Below are positions 31,485 to 39,434 of a stretch of 40,595 nt of DNA, piece by piece. The position numbers and the translations under genes are program-made. Origin of the DNA: Haloarcula sp. CBA1127. GTDB lineage: Archaea > Halobacteriota > Halobacteria > Halobacteriales > Haloarculaceae. Every line of letters begins with the position of its first letter. Positions within the stretch are counted from its first letter, which is position 1. The stretch spans positions 1 to 40,595 of the forward strand of contig NZ_BCNB01000008.1 in the NCBI RefSeq assembly GCF_001485575.1, given 5' to 3'. The notes under the pieces were generated by a model. That model ran no database searches. It worked only from the letters and a program-made list of their open reading frames with translations, and was not told the origin of the DNA.

Positions 31485-32234
31485 ATGCCTGACACGGGGT
31501 ACTGCACGCTTGAGGACCTTCGCCGAGCGATGCAAGATGCATCACTCTCTGGCGACCTCTCGCAGGACACGCAGATCGCCGTTGACGCGATCACGGCCCA
31601 GACCGAATGGCTGGAGAAGTCGCTCAAGCGCCACTGGTACGCCCCGACCGGGGCCGACATCCTCGACGAGGCAACGGCTATCGACATCCCGACCGAGCCC
31701 AAGAGCCGCAACGACGAGGAGGATATCCCGACGTCGTCTGCGTTCGTTGTCGATGATGATGGCCCAGCGCCAAAGACCTACCAGGGCGACTACGCCCGGA
31801 TCTCGCTGGACCGTCGCGACGCCGGCGAAGTGTCTCAGCTGCTGGTCCGGGACGCTGATGGTGGCTACACCGACTGGGTCGCCAGCGACGACTATGCCGG
31901 GGGCCAGTTCCCCGACGCGCTCGGTGATGACTACTACGTCCGGGAGAACAACGGCGGCTGGTCGTACCTGTATCTCGACGTCACCAACCTGTACGACGAC
32001 AAGAAGGAGGAGTACGTGCTCGACACGTTCAGCAACGCCGTGTACGTGTTCTTCAAATATGGCAACGAGGGGATTCCCCAGAACGTCCGCAGAGCCGTTG
32101 CGTTCCGGGCAGCCTCAGACTTCGTCGAGGAGGCCGCGATGCAGATACCGGAGAACGCGAAGGCCTACAACGTCGAATCGCTAGCCGATCAGTTCGAGCG
32201 CAAGGCCGAGGAACTCCTGGAGGTGTACCGGTGA
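31485..32234 (+). CDS. Head-tail connector (adaptor) protein
   Basis: 249 residues. The N-terminal CTLEDLRRAMQDASLS and AVDAITAQTEWLEKSLKRHW match the start of gp6/Gp15-type adaptors. A beta domain follows, then a C-terminal helical bundle (VRRAVAFRAASDFVEEAA ... ADQFERKAEELLEVYR), the part that contacts the portal in these families. Located between capsid and neck genes, as expected. Confidence 0.7.
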   Translation: MPDTGYCTLEDLRRAMQDASLSGDLSQDTQIAVDAITAQTEWLEKSLKRHWYAPTGADILDEATAIDIPTEPKSRNDEEDIPTSSAFVVDDDGPAPKTYQGDYARISLDRRDAGEVSQLLVRDADGGYTDWVASDDYAGGQFPDALGDDYYVRENNGGWSYLYLDVTNLYDDKKEEYVLDTFSNAVYVFFKYGNEGIPQNVRRAVAFRAASDFVEEAAMQIPENAKAYNVESLADQFERKAEELLEVYR

Positions 32235-32235
32235 C

Positions 32236-32748
32236 GTGGCTGATGTCTCGATCACCATCGAGTTCGAGTTGGAGCTCCAGACCGACCCGCTTGGGGCGAC
32301 GCTCGACATCGCGGTCCCGAGCGCGCCCTCCGATGCGGCCCGGCAGGCCCTACTTGACAGCGTCGAGTCAACGATGGTCGGGGCCCGTGGCAACCTCGTG
32401 TTCCAGAGCGTGCAGCGCGTCCACGAGGCCGTCGACGGATATGCTACATCGCACAATTACGACCTCGATTTTTTCAGTGACACCTTCTCTGGCGTCGACT
32501 ACCAGCGCGACCGGACATCCATCCACGTCGAGTGGTCGTGGCTGGGTAACTTACCGATGTTCTACGAGTTTGGCGTCAGCCCACACACCATCGAGGGCGA
32601 CCCACTGCTCCACTTCTATTGGGAGCAAATCGACCAGTGGATCCAGACAGAGTCGGTTGACTGGGGCAGCGAAACAGGCGGCATTCCAGAGTCCCGCGCC
32701 GTCCGTGACAGCCTCAACTGGCTGCGACGGGAGGTTGGCCAAGCATGA
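32236..32748 (+). CDS. HK97 gp10-like neck/tail-completion protein
   Basis: 170 residues from GTG 32236. Strand-rich, with HVEWSWLGNLPMFYEFGVSPHTI in the middle, the aromatic FEFG...PH motif seen in HK97 gp10-like proteins, then FYWEQIDQWIQ. These proteins stabilise the head-tail junction. Assignment by motif and position. Confidence 0.6.
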   Translation: MADVSITIEFELELQTDPLGATLDIAVPSAPSDAARQALLDSVESTMVGARGNLVFQSVQRVHEAVDGYATSHNYDLDFFSDTFSGVDYQRDRTSIHVEWSWLGNLPMFYEFGVSPHTIEGDPLLHFYWEQIDQWIQTESVDWGSETGGIPESRAVRDSLNWLRREVGQA

Positions 32749-33269
32749 CTGAGGAAGTCGATTTTCTGATCGAGCGGATCCGCGAGGAGTACGGCGCCGG
32801 CAGCCTGCCGGCCGGCCTGCGGCCAGCTGGCGAGGATCCACCGCCGTTGGCGTTGATCGACCGGCAAAACATCGAGGATGAAGACGATATCGAGCAGCGC
32901 AAAGGCGAGCTGACGCGGGGCAACATCGTCTCAATCGCTAGCGTCGACGAATCCACGTCGCCGATCGGGACTGAGTACGACCACGATATCGAGCGAGTTG
33001 CCGGCATCCGCATCGAAGGGCTGGACGCCGACGAGTTCGGCTACGTCGACGACAGCGGCGACGACGGGGCACCGTGGTCCTCGCTGGTCCGGGTGATCCG
33101 GCGGGCGATCCTGCGTGTCCGAAGCTATCCCGACACAGGCACCCCCAGCATCGACTACACGCACCTGGAGCTAGCGAACGCAGCGCCCCAGAGCCAGACT
33201 TGGTCCGACTACTATCGCTGGGATGTCGACGTCATTTTCGACGGCTTCGAACGGCTTCCGGATATTTGA
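32745..33269 (+). CDS. Tail-terminator-like neck protein
   Basis: 174 residues; overlaps the previous gene by four bases. A helix at the start, a Pro-rich loop, then an alpha/beta domain ending with a strand (YYRWDVDVIFDGFERLPDI), as in tail terminators that cap the tail tube. Order alone is the main support. Confidence 0.55.
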   Translation: MTEEVDFLIERIREEYGAGSLPAGLRPAGEDPPPLALIDRQNIEDEDDIEQRKGELTRGNIVSIASVDESTSPIGTEYDHDIERVAGIRIEGLDADEFGYVDDSGDDGAPWSSLVRVIRRAILRVRSYPDTGTPSIDYTHLELANAAPQSQTWSDYYRWDVDVIFDGFERLPDI

Positions 33270-33281
33270 GGAGCACTTAGT

Positions 33282-33536
33282 ATGGCAAACGACACGACTG
33301 ATACGACAGATACCCACGGCATCGAGTACCCGGTCACAGGGTACGACGCAACGCCGGACTGGGCGACGCTGTACGGGCAGGCCTTCGAGCAGATCGATCA
33401 GTTGCTGGCCGACGGCCAAGTCGGCGCGACGACGGTCGCGTCAGCAAGCGATCTGGTTGATGGCGAGCCCGGCTTCTACTACCTCGAAGACGAGGACAGC
33501 GTCGTCTGGTTCGACGGCGACACGTCCACGAATTAG
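33282..33536 (+). CDS. Small protein of the late accessory block, 84 residues
   Basis: A Thr/Asp-rich N-terminus, then WATLYGQAFEQIDQLLADG and a C-terminal strand (FYYLEDEDSVVWFDGDT) with the look of a fibre or spike module. It begins the block between the neck and major tail genes. Role inferred only. Confidence 0.5.
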   Translation: MANDTTDTTDTHGIEYPVTGYDATPDWATLYGQAFEQIDQLLADGQVGATTVASASDLVDGEPGFYYLEDEDSVVWFDGDTSTN

Positions 33537-33545
33537 GAGCTGCAG

Positions 33546-33872
33546 ATGGTTCAAAAACAGTCAACGACCCGAGAGAGCGACGCCGATATCAGCACGACTG
33601 GCGTGGTGCTGACAGCGGAGACGCCCGGCGATGCGCTTGTCTCGCTCAACATCGACGCGACAGCTGATGCATCGTACGCCCTCGACGTCAGTCCAACCGG
33701 CGACGCCGGCGACTGGTTCGACGGCGAAGAGATCTACGACCAGGCCGACGTCGACGATCCCCAAGACATCCGGGATACGTTCATCGCCGGCGACGCTCAC
33801 GTTCGCATCCGGGTGACCGACGCGGCAGCGGCTGGTGAGACGGCGGACATCACAATTCAGCAGGCACACTAA
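33546..33872 (+). CDS. Beta-rich virion protein, 108 residues
   Basis: Alternating strands (TGVVLTAETPG, ALVSLNIDATADASYAL, AHVRIRVTDAAAAGETADITI) suggest an Ig-like or jelly-roll fold, typical of decoration or fibre-base proteins. It precedes the tailspike gene by two bases and may be its base or adaptor. Confidence 0.5.
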   Translation: MVQKQSTTRESDADISTTGVVLTAETPGDALVSLNIDATADASYALDVSPTGDAGDWFDGEEIYDQADVDDPQDIRDTFIAGDAHVRIRVTDAAAAGETADITIQQAH

Positions 33873-33874
33873 CA

Positions 33875-35119
33875 ATGGGACTATTTCGATTCATCAATCA
33901 GTGGCGAGAAAAGAAAGACGGAGAACTCGAAGGGCCAGCGCTCAGTACAGACGAAGGACATGCCAATTACGCCTCTTTCAAAGGAAAGCCGTGGTTCGAC
34001 GTGACCGAGTACGGTGCTGTTGGAGACGGTGTTGCCGACGACGGACCTGCGATCCAAGCCGCAATAGACGACGCTGCATCCGCTGACGGCATGGGCGTCG
34101 TTTACTACCCGACTCCCAACGACGGCTACCTAATCGACTCACATCTCAAGCCCAAGTCAAATACCGCACACATCGCTCCCGAACCGTGGACGGGAGCCAA
34201 ACTCTACGCAGGCCCGAATCTCAGTTATGACGAAGCAGTTTACAAAAACGTTGATGGGTTCCAGAACCTCTATTTCTACGGTCTGGAGGTTGACGGATCT
34301 ACTGGATGGAATGGTGTGGAATACTGGCCCAGTGAGAAATGTTGGCTCTTGAAGCCGGGGGCGACCGATGACGGGACGCGGAATCTCGTCATCGAATGCT
34401 GCTACGCACACGATACTCCCGCGTCAGCAATCGGTTGCGACTCGATTATCAACCAGCATTACCGATACAACATCGTTGAGGGTGCGGGGACTGATGGGGA
34501 GACAACGGGCGGAAACGGCATCGGGATTGGACTTGGGGAAGTGACTGGGCCGTGCCCGACCTGGATTGTCGGCAATGAAGTTACCGACACAGCAGAGTTC
34601 GGGATTATCCTCGAACAGACGGGTGACTCAAAAGTAGCTGAAGGAATCTTCGTCGGACACAATTTTGTCAACGATGCGCGTGTTGGGATAGGGGTCGAGC
34701 AGTGCAAAGGCGTCTCAGTCACGGATAACTGGGTAAAAGCATCCTCACGAATGGAGCGTGGGATCCTTCTTGATGCTCTTGACGGGACTTTTGGTGTTAA
34801 AGATGCGACGGTTAGTGGGGCGCATATTCTCGCTGGTCCGGATGGAGAGGCGATAACAACGCCCATCGAGTTGGGTTCTGAGGCATCCATTTGCACCCTC
34901 GAAAGTTACACTATCCCGACTGGTGGAGGGTTCGAGACCCCAGTGAACAACGGATCGTTCTGCGCAATCGACGGGATCGGCAAGGAGGCGGCTGGCTTAG
35001 GTAACAGCCCGACTTGGATCGACCGATGGGAACGTCTATCTGTGAATCAGGTCAGAAACACCGACGACGGGACTGTCTGGGTCCCCGATCAGACTGGTGG
35101 ATGGGATCAGATCGTCTAA
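33875..35119 (+). CDS. Tailspike-like protein with pectate-lyase (beta-helix) fold
   Basis: 414 residues. Residues 1-20 form a short basic virion-attachment-like start. FDVTEYGAVGDG and VADDGPAIQAAIDDA (41-67) are the signature of the pectate-lyase-3 group of right-handed beta-helices, common in tailspikes that bind or cut polysaccharide. Glycine-rich repeats follow through residue 300. The catalytic residues are not clear. Codon use is less GC-biased than in its neighbours, a sign of transfer. It likely contacts the host surface glycans. Confidence 0.8.
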   Translation: MGLFRFINQWREKKDGELEGPALSTDEGHANYASFKGKPWFDVTEYGAVGDGVADDGPAIQAAIDDAASADGMGVVYYPTPNDGYLIDSHLKPKSNTAHIAPEPWTGAKLYAGPNLSYDEAVYKNVDGFQNLYFYGLEVDGSTGWNGVEYWPSEKCWLLKPGATDDGTRNLVIECCYAHDTPASAIGCDSIINQHYRYNIVEGAGTDGETTGGNGIGIGLGEVTGPCPTWIVGNEVTDTAEFGIILEQTGDSKVAEGIFVGHNFVNDARVGIGVEQCKGVSVTDNWVKASSRMERGILLDALDGTFGVKDATVSGAHILAGPDGEAITTPIELGSEASICTLESYTIPTGGGFETPVNNGSFCAIDGIGKEAAGLGNSPTWIDRWERLSVNQVRNTDDGTVWVPDQTGGWDQIV

Positions 35120-35188
35120 TCGGAGTGTTCTGACGGCGTCCACCACTCAAAAGAGTATGCGCTGGACGACCGCGAATTCGAACTCCTC

Positions 35189-35809
35189 TTGGAAGCGACC
35201 TACCGAATGGACGACGACTACTTTGGCCTTGAGAGTCGCTTCATCGTCCTCGCCGCCGGCCGCCTCGGCCTTCGGTCGGGCGAAATCTGCCACATGCGCG
35301 AGGAGTGGCTCAACGAGCGGCGCCGGATGATCGTCATCCCGGCTCACCAATCCTGCCAGAAGGGCAAGGACGGCGGCATCTGCGGCGCGTGCGAGCAATC
35401 GGCTCGCCAGAAGGCCGAGCACAACGACGACGTCGACCTCGAGCAGGCCCGCGAGTCGATGTGGAGTCCGAAGACGTCGGCCGCCGCACGCGAGGTGCCC
35501 TTCGACGCCGAGCCCCGCGCAGAGCTCGCCGTCGAGCGTTATCTGGATAAGTACGGTCGTTTCCAGGCCAGCCAGACAGCGATCAACCGCCGGGTAACCC
35601 GCGCGGCAGAGATCGCCGAGGAGCTGGACCCCGACATGGTGACGCCCCACGGTCTCCGAGCGACGGCGGCGACGCGCTTCGCTTCGAGGGGGCTGGATAC
35701 CGTCGCGCTCCAATCCATGTTCGGGTGGAGCAACCTGAGCACCGCCCACAACTACATCCGACGGTCGGGTGAGGCGACCGCTCGCGCCATCCGAGACATC
35801 CAGTTCTGA
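35189..35809 (+). CDS. int: Tyrosine recombinase (catalytic domain)
   Basis: 206 residues read from TTG 35189. Catalytic set: Arg29 (GLRSGE), Lys95 region (PKTSAAREVPF), His154 and Arg157 (HGLRATAATRF), Trp180 (GWSN) and Tyr189 (HNYIRRSG). A Cys-rich insert (CQKGKDGGICGAC) may bind zinc. The frame stays open upstream to the tailspike stop at 35117 and reads EYALDDREFELLLEATY, which looks native, but no ATG, GTG or TTG stands there. So the 5' end seems missing or replaced. It may integrate the genome or switch tail genes. Confidence 0.8.
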   Translation: MEATYRMDDDYFGLESRFIVLAAGRLGLRSGEICHMREEWLNERRRMIVIPAHQSCQKGKDGGICGACEQSARQKAEHNDDVDLEQARESMWSPKTSAAAREVPFDAEPRAELAVERYLDKYGRFQASQTAINRRVTRAAEIAEELDPDMVTPHGLRATAATRFASRGLDTVALQSMFGWSNLSTAHNYIRRSGEATARAIRDIQF

Positions 35810-36175
35810 GGACATAGTTCGTTTTTTCGCGGCCTTTCTTTCAGCGGTTCGGCGATGGATTGGGTGCTATTGAGCAGTCAGTACTGCTCGCTGTCGTGGG
35901 GCCACGACTAAATGGCCCGGAATCGTACGTCGACATGCTTGGTGCAGCCAAGCACGGTCGGGTGTTCTAGCACCCGGCCACTGTTTCCTAGATGGCAATA
36001 CCGTGCTCGTGTAGACCGTCGGCCGTCGGGCGGTTAAACGACCGCCCCACAGCGGAAGTAAAGACTAAGTGACACTGATGACGCGCCAGTGGCCGCGGCC
36101 GGCGTCGAGGATACCACGCGGCGTTTTCGAGGACTTATTCATGATCATGAGACACACGATTAGCGGAGGTACAGC
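35810..36175 (+). other. Non-coding stretch with five perfect hairpins
   Basis: No gene seen. T6 at 35822-35827 may end upstream transcripts. Then GAGCAGT/ACTGCTC (35872-35889), GTCGTGG/CCACGAC (35893-35908), GCTTGG/CCAAGC (35937-35953), CGGGTG/CACCCG (35959-35976) and GGGCGGT/ACCGCCC (36028-36047). At the right end GGAGGT (36165-36170) serves the tail gene. Such a cluster next to a recombinase could be an attachment region or a structured RNA. Confidence 0.65.
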
Positions 36176-37106
36176 ATGACTAGCGCCGGCTCTGGAAGCC
36201 TAGCGTTCGGGAAAGAGCAGTCGTTCAAGGGCTCGCTGGAGACCGACGCCAACAGCGACCCGCAGTACTGGCAGTTCGGTCGCGACGAGACGCTGAGCGA
36301 CCTCTCGCTGGACAACCAACTCCAGCGCCTCGACGAGGCCGGGGCTGTCGAAAGCGTCGAATCGGTCAAACAGAACTTCGAGGGTTCGGTCGAGGTCGAG
36401 GCAGCCATCTCGTCGGACACGTTCAACGACGTCGAGGACCTCGTCTTCAACGACGGCGGCACGCAATTCACGAACGGCCGCCCCAACTCGGCGAAGATCT
36501 ACGCCGGCGTCGACTACCTGGACGGCGTCGCCGAGCGCGAACTGGTCGGCTGCATCCCGGTCGATTTCACACCCGTCAGCTACGAGCAGGGCGGGATGAC
36601 GACGTTCTCGATATCGTTCTTGTACGCGACCGAGAATCTCGACACGTCGATCACGCCGTCGAACGTGACGGCGGTCGCGGGCGGGACGTCCGCACCGTCG
36701 CACGCGATCACCGTGGACATCGACGGCACGACGATCACGAAGCTGCAGTCGGCCGAGATATCCATCAGCAACATCGCGCGGTTCCAGTACGGCTCGGTCG
36801 GGCCCGAGCCCGTCGACGCCGTCATCGAGAAGCCAGAGACAGAGGTCACGACGGAGGGCATCTTCACCGGCCCCTCGCGGCTGGAGTACGCGCTCGGAGC
36901 TGCCGACGCGACCTCGCCACAAGACCAGCTGGTCTCCGTGCCCGGATCCGTCGACATCACCCATCGACGGGACGCCAGTCTCGACGTACAACTTCTCGGC
37001 GTTGACGGTCGCGACCGAGGCCTGGAACAACGTCATCTCCGAGGACGACACGACCGAATCAATCAGCTGGAACGCTGACGGCGAGCCGGCGGTGAGCATC
37101 ACATGA
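36176..37106 (+). CDS. Major tail protein (frame break at 36959-36965)
   Basis: A tail-tube protein rich in strands (KQNFEGSVEVEAAISSD, ELVGCIPVDFTPVSYEQGG, DGTTITKLQSAEISIS). The 300-residue frame turns into Arg/His-rich sequence after VDIT. In the +1 frame the DNA reads DGTPVSTYNFSALTVATEAW and ends in a TGA at 37104-37106 that overlaps the next ATG (37103), the usual coupling. One base too many in ACCCATC (36959-36965), or a +1 shift, joins them to about 309 residues. GGAGGT sits five bases before the start. Confidence 0.8.
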
Positions 37107-37603
37107 CGTTCAACGAGACATACATCAGCTTCGACGACTCAATCGAGGCGCTCGAGGAACAGATCGAAGAGATCGCCGAGCAGCTGGACGACCTGGACGA
37201 CGACAACCCAGTCGTACCTGGCCTGCAGAGCCAGCGATCACAGCTCGCGACGCAACGAAAGGGTGCGATTTGGGCCCGAGACCGTGCACATGAGAGCGAT
37301 GACTTCCCGATGTGGGACGTGGACGTCGACGGCGTCACTCTCAGCGGTGTTCGGGCCGGCGCGTTCGCCGGCATCGAAAAAGAGTCCGCCCAACGCGATG
37401 GCGAGGGGACGGACCTCCTGCTCATCGCCGACGGCACGGTCGACGCACCGTACGTCGACGACGATGGCGACGACGACATGACCGCTGCGGCAGTCGGGCA
37501 ACTGCATCCGTACTACCGCGACTGGGCCAGCTCGCGGATAGATGAGCTGATGGATCCCGAGGGAAACGTGATCGGCTCCAGCGACTCGCCCGAGGAGACC
37601 TGA
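37103..37603 (+). CDS. Tail assembly chaperone, gpG-like
   Basis: 166 residues between the major tail and tape measure genes, the place of lambda G and its relatives. An N-terminal coiled coil (EALEEQIEEIAEQLDDLDDD), then an alpha/beta part and a C-terminus ending near the slippery site. In siphoviruses this protein and its longer form hold the tape measure during tail building. The sequence has no other assigned function. Confidence 0.75.
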   Translation: MTFNETYISFDDSIEALEEQIEEIAEQLDDLDDDNPVVPGLQSQRSQLATQRKGAIWARDRAHESDDFPMWDVDVDGVTLSGVRAGAFAGIEKESAQRDGEGTDLLLIADGTVDAPYVDDDGDDDMTAAAVGQLHPYYRDWASSRIDELMDPEGNVIGSSDSPEET

Positions 37604-37776
37604 CTGACGATGAGCTGGACCAGCAGACTGTCTATCGGTACGCTCGTGCGGTCTACATCGACAGGGGCGGCGATCCGTCGGCGTTTGACAAGATGGACTG
37701 GACTGCGGTGCTGGACTGGCTCGCGATCCATGATATCCTCGACGTCCGCGGGACGCTGGGGTGGACAGGTGACTGA
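37103..37776 (+). CDS. gpGT-like frameshift product of the tail chaperone gene
   Basis: A -1 shift at GGGAAAC (37561-37567) continues translation to the TGA at 37774-37776, making about 224 residues: 155 shared plus a 69-residue extension. The extension frame is open only from 37546 and reads LTDDELDQQTVYRYARAV and MDWTAVLDWLAIHDI, a plausible folded T domain with no start of its own. This mirrors the lambda G/GT arrangement. No protein data can be read from the window. Confidence 0.75.
37561..37567 (+). promoter_or_regulatory. Slippery heptamer for -1 frameshifting
   Basis: GGGAAAC in phase X XXY YYZ with the gpG frame: G GGA AAC, slipping to GGG AAA. It differs from the lambda site GGGAAAG only at the last base. 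It lies 36 bases before the gpG stop. Confidence 0.8.
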
Positions 37777-37779
37777 CTT

Positions 37780-38859
37780 ATGACCGGATTCGACGCGACA
37801 GGTACGCTCGTTATCGACAGTATCGAAGGCGCACAGGCCGAAATCGAGGATGCGTTTGAAGTGAGTGCGTCCTCGGCGGCAAACGGCTCGAGCCGCTCCG
37901 GCGGTCGAGCAGTTCAGCAGGCCGTCGACCACCTCGACCGCAATCTCGACCTCAACGAGACACGCAACGATCTCCTGCGTGAGCTGCTGGAGTCGTCTGA
38001 GTCACAGCGGTTTTCGAGGGCCCGAGGCAGCGGCCGGACACTGGGGCTGCTCGGGGCCGGGTTCGGCGCTGTCGGCGGGGCGATCGCCGGCCTCTCTGGT
38101 GCGCTGACTGGACTGCTCGATAGTCTGCCGACGGGTGGTCAGGATGCTGGAACGCCACCACCCGGAGATGGCGGATCACCAAGCCCGCAGCCAGCACCGC
38201 AGCCGAGTCCGCAACCGTCACCACAGCCGACGCCCAGTCCGACAGCTGTCACTGTGTCGGATATCATCAAAGAGCCTGCATCGGTGACAGTCGCCGATAT
38301 CATTACTGACCCGGCGTCGATCCTGTCGAATGATCTCATCAGCGACCAAGCAGTTGTGACTGCGTCGGCGGTCGTGTCGCAAGGTGCAGTCCTTGGGCCA
38401 GCTGCAGTCATTGGGACGAAGGCTGCAGTCACTGCAAGCGATGTGATATCGTCCCCTGCATCCCCCAGCATTGGAGATATTATCGATCCGGTGACCGATA
38501 TCTCTGCGTCTGATATCCTCAAAGCACTCGGTCTTGGTGGGATCGTTGGTGCCGGCGCCGGTGCAGCGAAGCTATTCAGTGGCAGCGGCGGCAGTCCGAC
38601 AGGTGTGCCCGGCGGCATCATCCCGCCGGTGAACATCTTACCCAAGCTGTTAGACACGGCCAACGATTTCACTGATCGGACTCTCCCGGGCTTCGGCGCT
38701 GGCCGAGGCAATAGGCAAGCTGAAACCCGTGAGACAACGATCAACAGCGATACGACAGTCAACGTCCAGCAGGACGCGAGCCTCGACCGGCGTCAGAAGG
38801 AAGATATCATCAGCAGCACCGTCGACGAAGTGCGCCGTGACCTTGAGAGGTCCCTCTGA
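37780..38859 (+). CDS. Short tape measure protein
   Basis: 359 residues. Helical start (about 30-75), a hydrophobic glycine-rich stretch (LGLLGAGFGAVGGAIAGLSG), a Pro/Ser/Gln linker (about 124-155), then short repeats of the type DII...PAS (about 155-245), a second hydrophobic stretch and a helical C-terminus (RRQKEDIISSTVDEVRRDL). Position behind the frameshifting chaperone defines it. At about 1.5 angstrom per residue the tail would be near 54 nm; this rule is general, the value is an estimate. Confidence 0.75.
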   Translation: MTGFDATGTLVIDSIEGAQAEIEDAFEVSASSAANGSSRSGGRAVQQAVDHLDRNLDLNETRNDLLRELLESSESQRFSRARGSGRTLGLLGAGFGAVGGAIAGLSGALTGLLDSLPTGGQDAGTPPPGDGGSPSPQPAPQPSPQPSPQPTPSPTAVTVSDIIKEPASVTVADIITDPASILSNDLISDQAVVTASAVVSQGAVLGPAAVIGTKAAVTASDVISSPASPSIGDIIDPVTDISASDILKALGLGGIVGAGAGAAKLFSGSGGSPTGVPGGIIPPVNILPKLLDTANDFTDRTLPGFGAGRGNRQAETRETTINSDTTVNVQQDASLDRRQKEDIISSTVDEVRRDLERSL

Positions 38860-39434
38860 TGCCGGCGCAAGAATATCCCATCCTACAGATCGAAGCTGAG
38901 ATAGAGGGTGCCCAGCGCACCGGACGCTTCGAGATGCGCAAGGCAAAAGTTCAGGGCGGCATCCGCACGGGCCCGCTCGTCGATAATGGGTTCTCGCAAG
39001 CACTCGCCGCCATCTCCGAGATCATCGGCGAGCAGCAGCTTGATGGGATCACCGTCAACAACGGTGCCGGGCAACGCTACTGGGACCTGGACGTTGAGAT
39101 CCGCGACGACGGCGACGACGGGCAGTGGGGATACACAGCTGACGAGTCTGTGCTCGACTCTGGGAGCGCGACCGCCGGCGACCGGTACCAAAAAAAGCAG
39201 GTACTGCTCAACTACCTCGAAAAAGGGGAACCTGATTCGATGACGCCGGCGCGGCTCATCTACGGCGGTTACGCACCAGACGGCATCATGCCCGAGGACT
39301 ACGTCAACGTCTACATTGAGGATCCACAGGGCTCTGTGGACCGCAACAAGAGTAGCACCGTCCCGATGAGCCTGACCTGCATCCGGACGCTTGACCTCAG
39401 CGAAGCAGTCAGTGCAACGGAGCGAACAGGATAA
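38859..39434 (+). CDS. Distal tail protein, 191 residues
   Basis: ATG 38859 overlaps the tape measure stop. Strand-rich at the start (PILQIEAEIEGAQRTGRFEMRKAKVQ), with a loop-rich middle and TVPMSLTCIRTLDL near the end. Proteins behind the tape measure usually form the tail tip. No family recognised. Confidence 0.6.
   Translation: MPAQEYPILQIEAEIEGAQRTGRFEMRKAKVQGGIRTGPLVDNGFSQALAAISEIIGEQQLDGITVNNGAGQRYWDLDVEIRDDGDDGQWGYTADESVLDSGSATAGDRYQKKQVLLNYLEKGEPDSMTPARLIYGGYAPDGIMPEDYVNVYIEDPQGSVDRNKSSTVPMSLTCIRTLDLSEAVSATERTG

Noticed and set aside
37568-37603. Stimulatory hairpin behind the slippery site
   Set aside because: Only short stems with very small loops can be drawn (for example CTCG/CGAG), so no claim is made.
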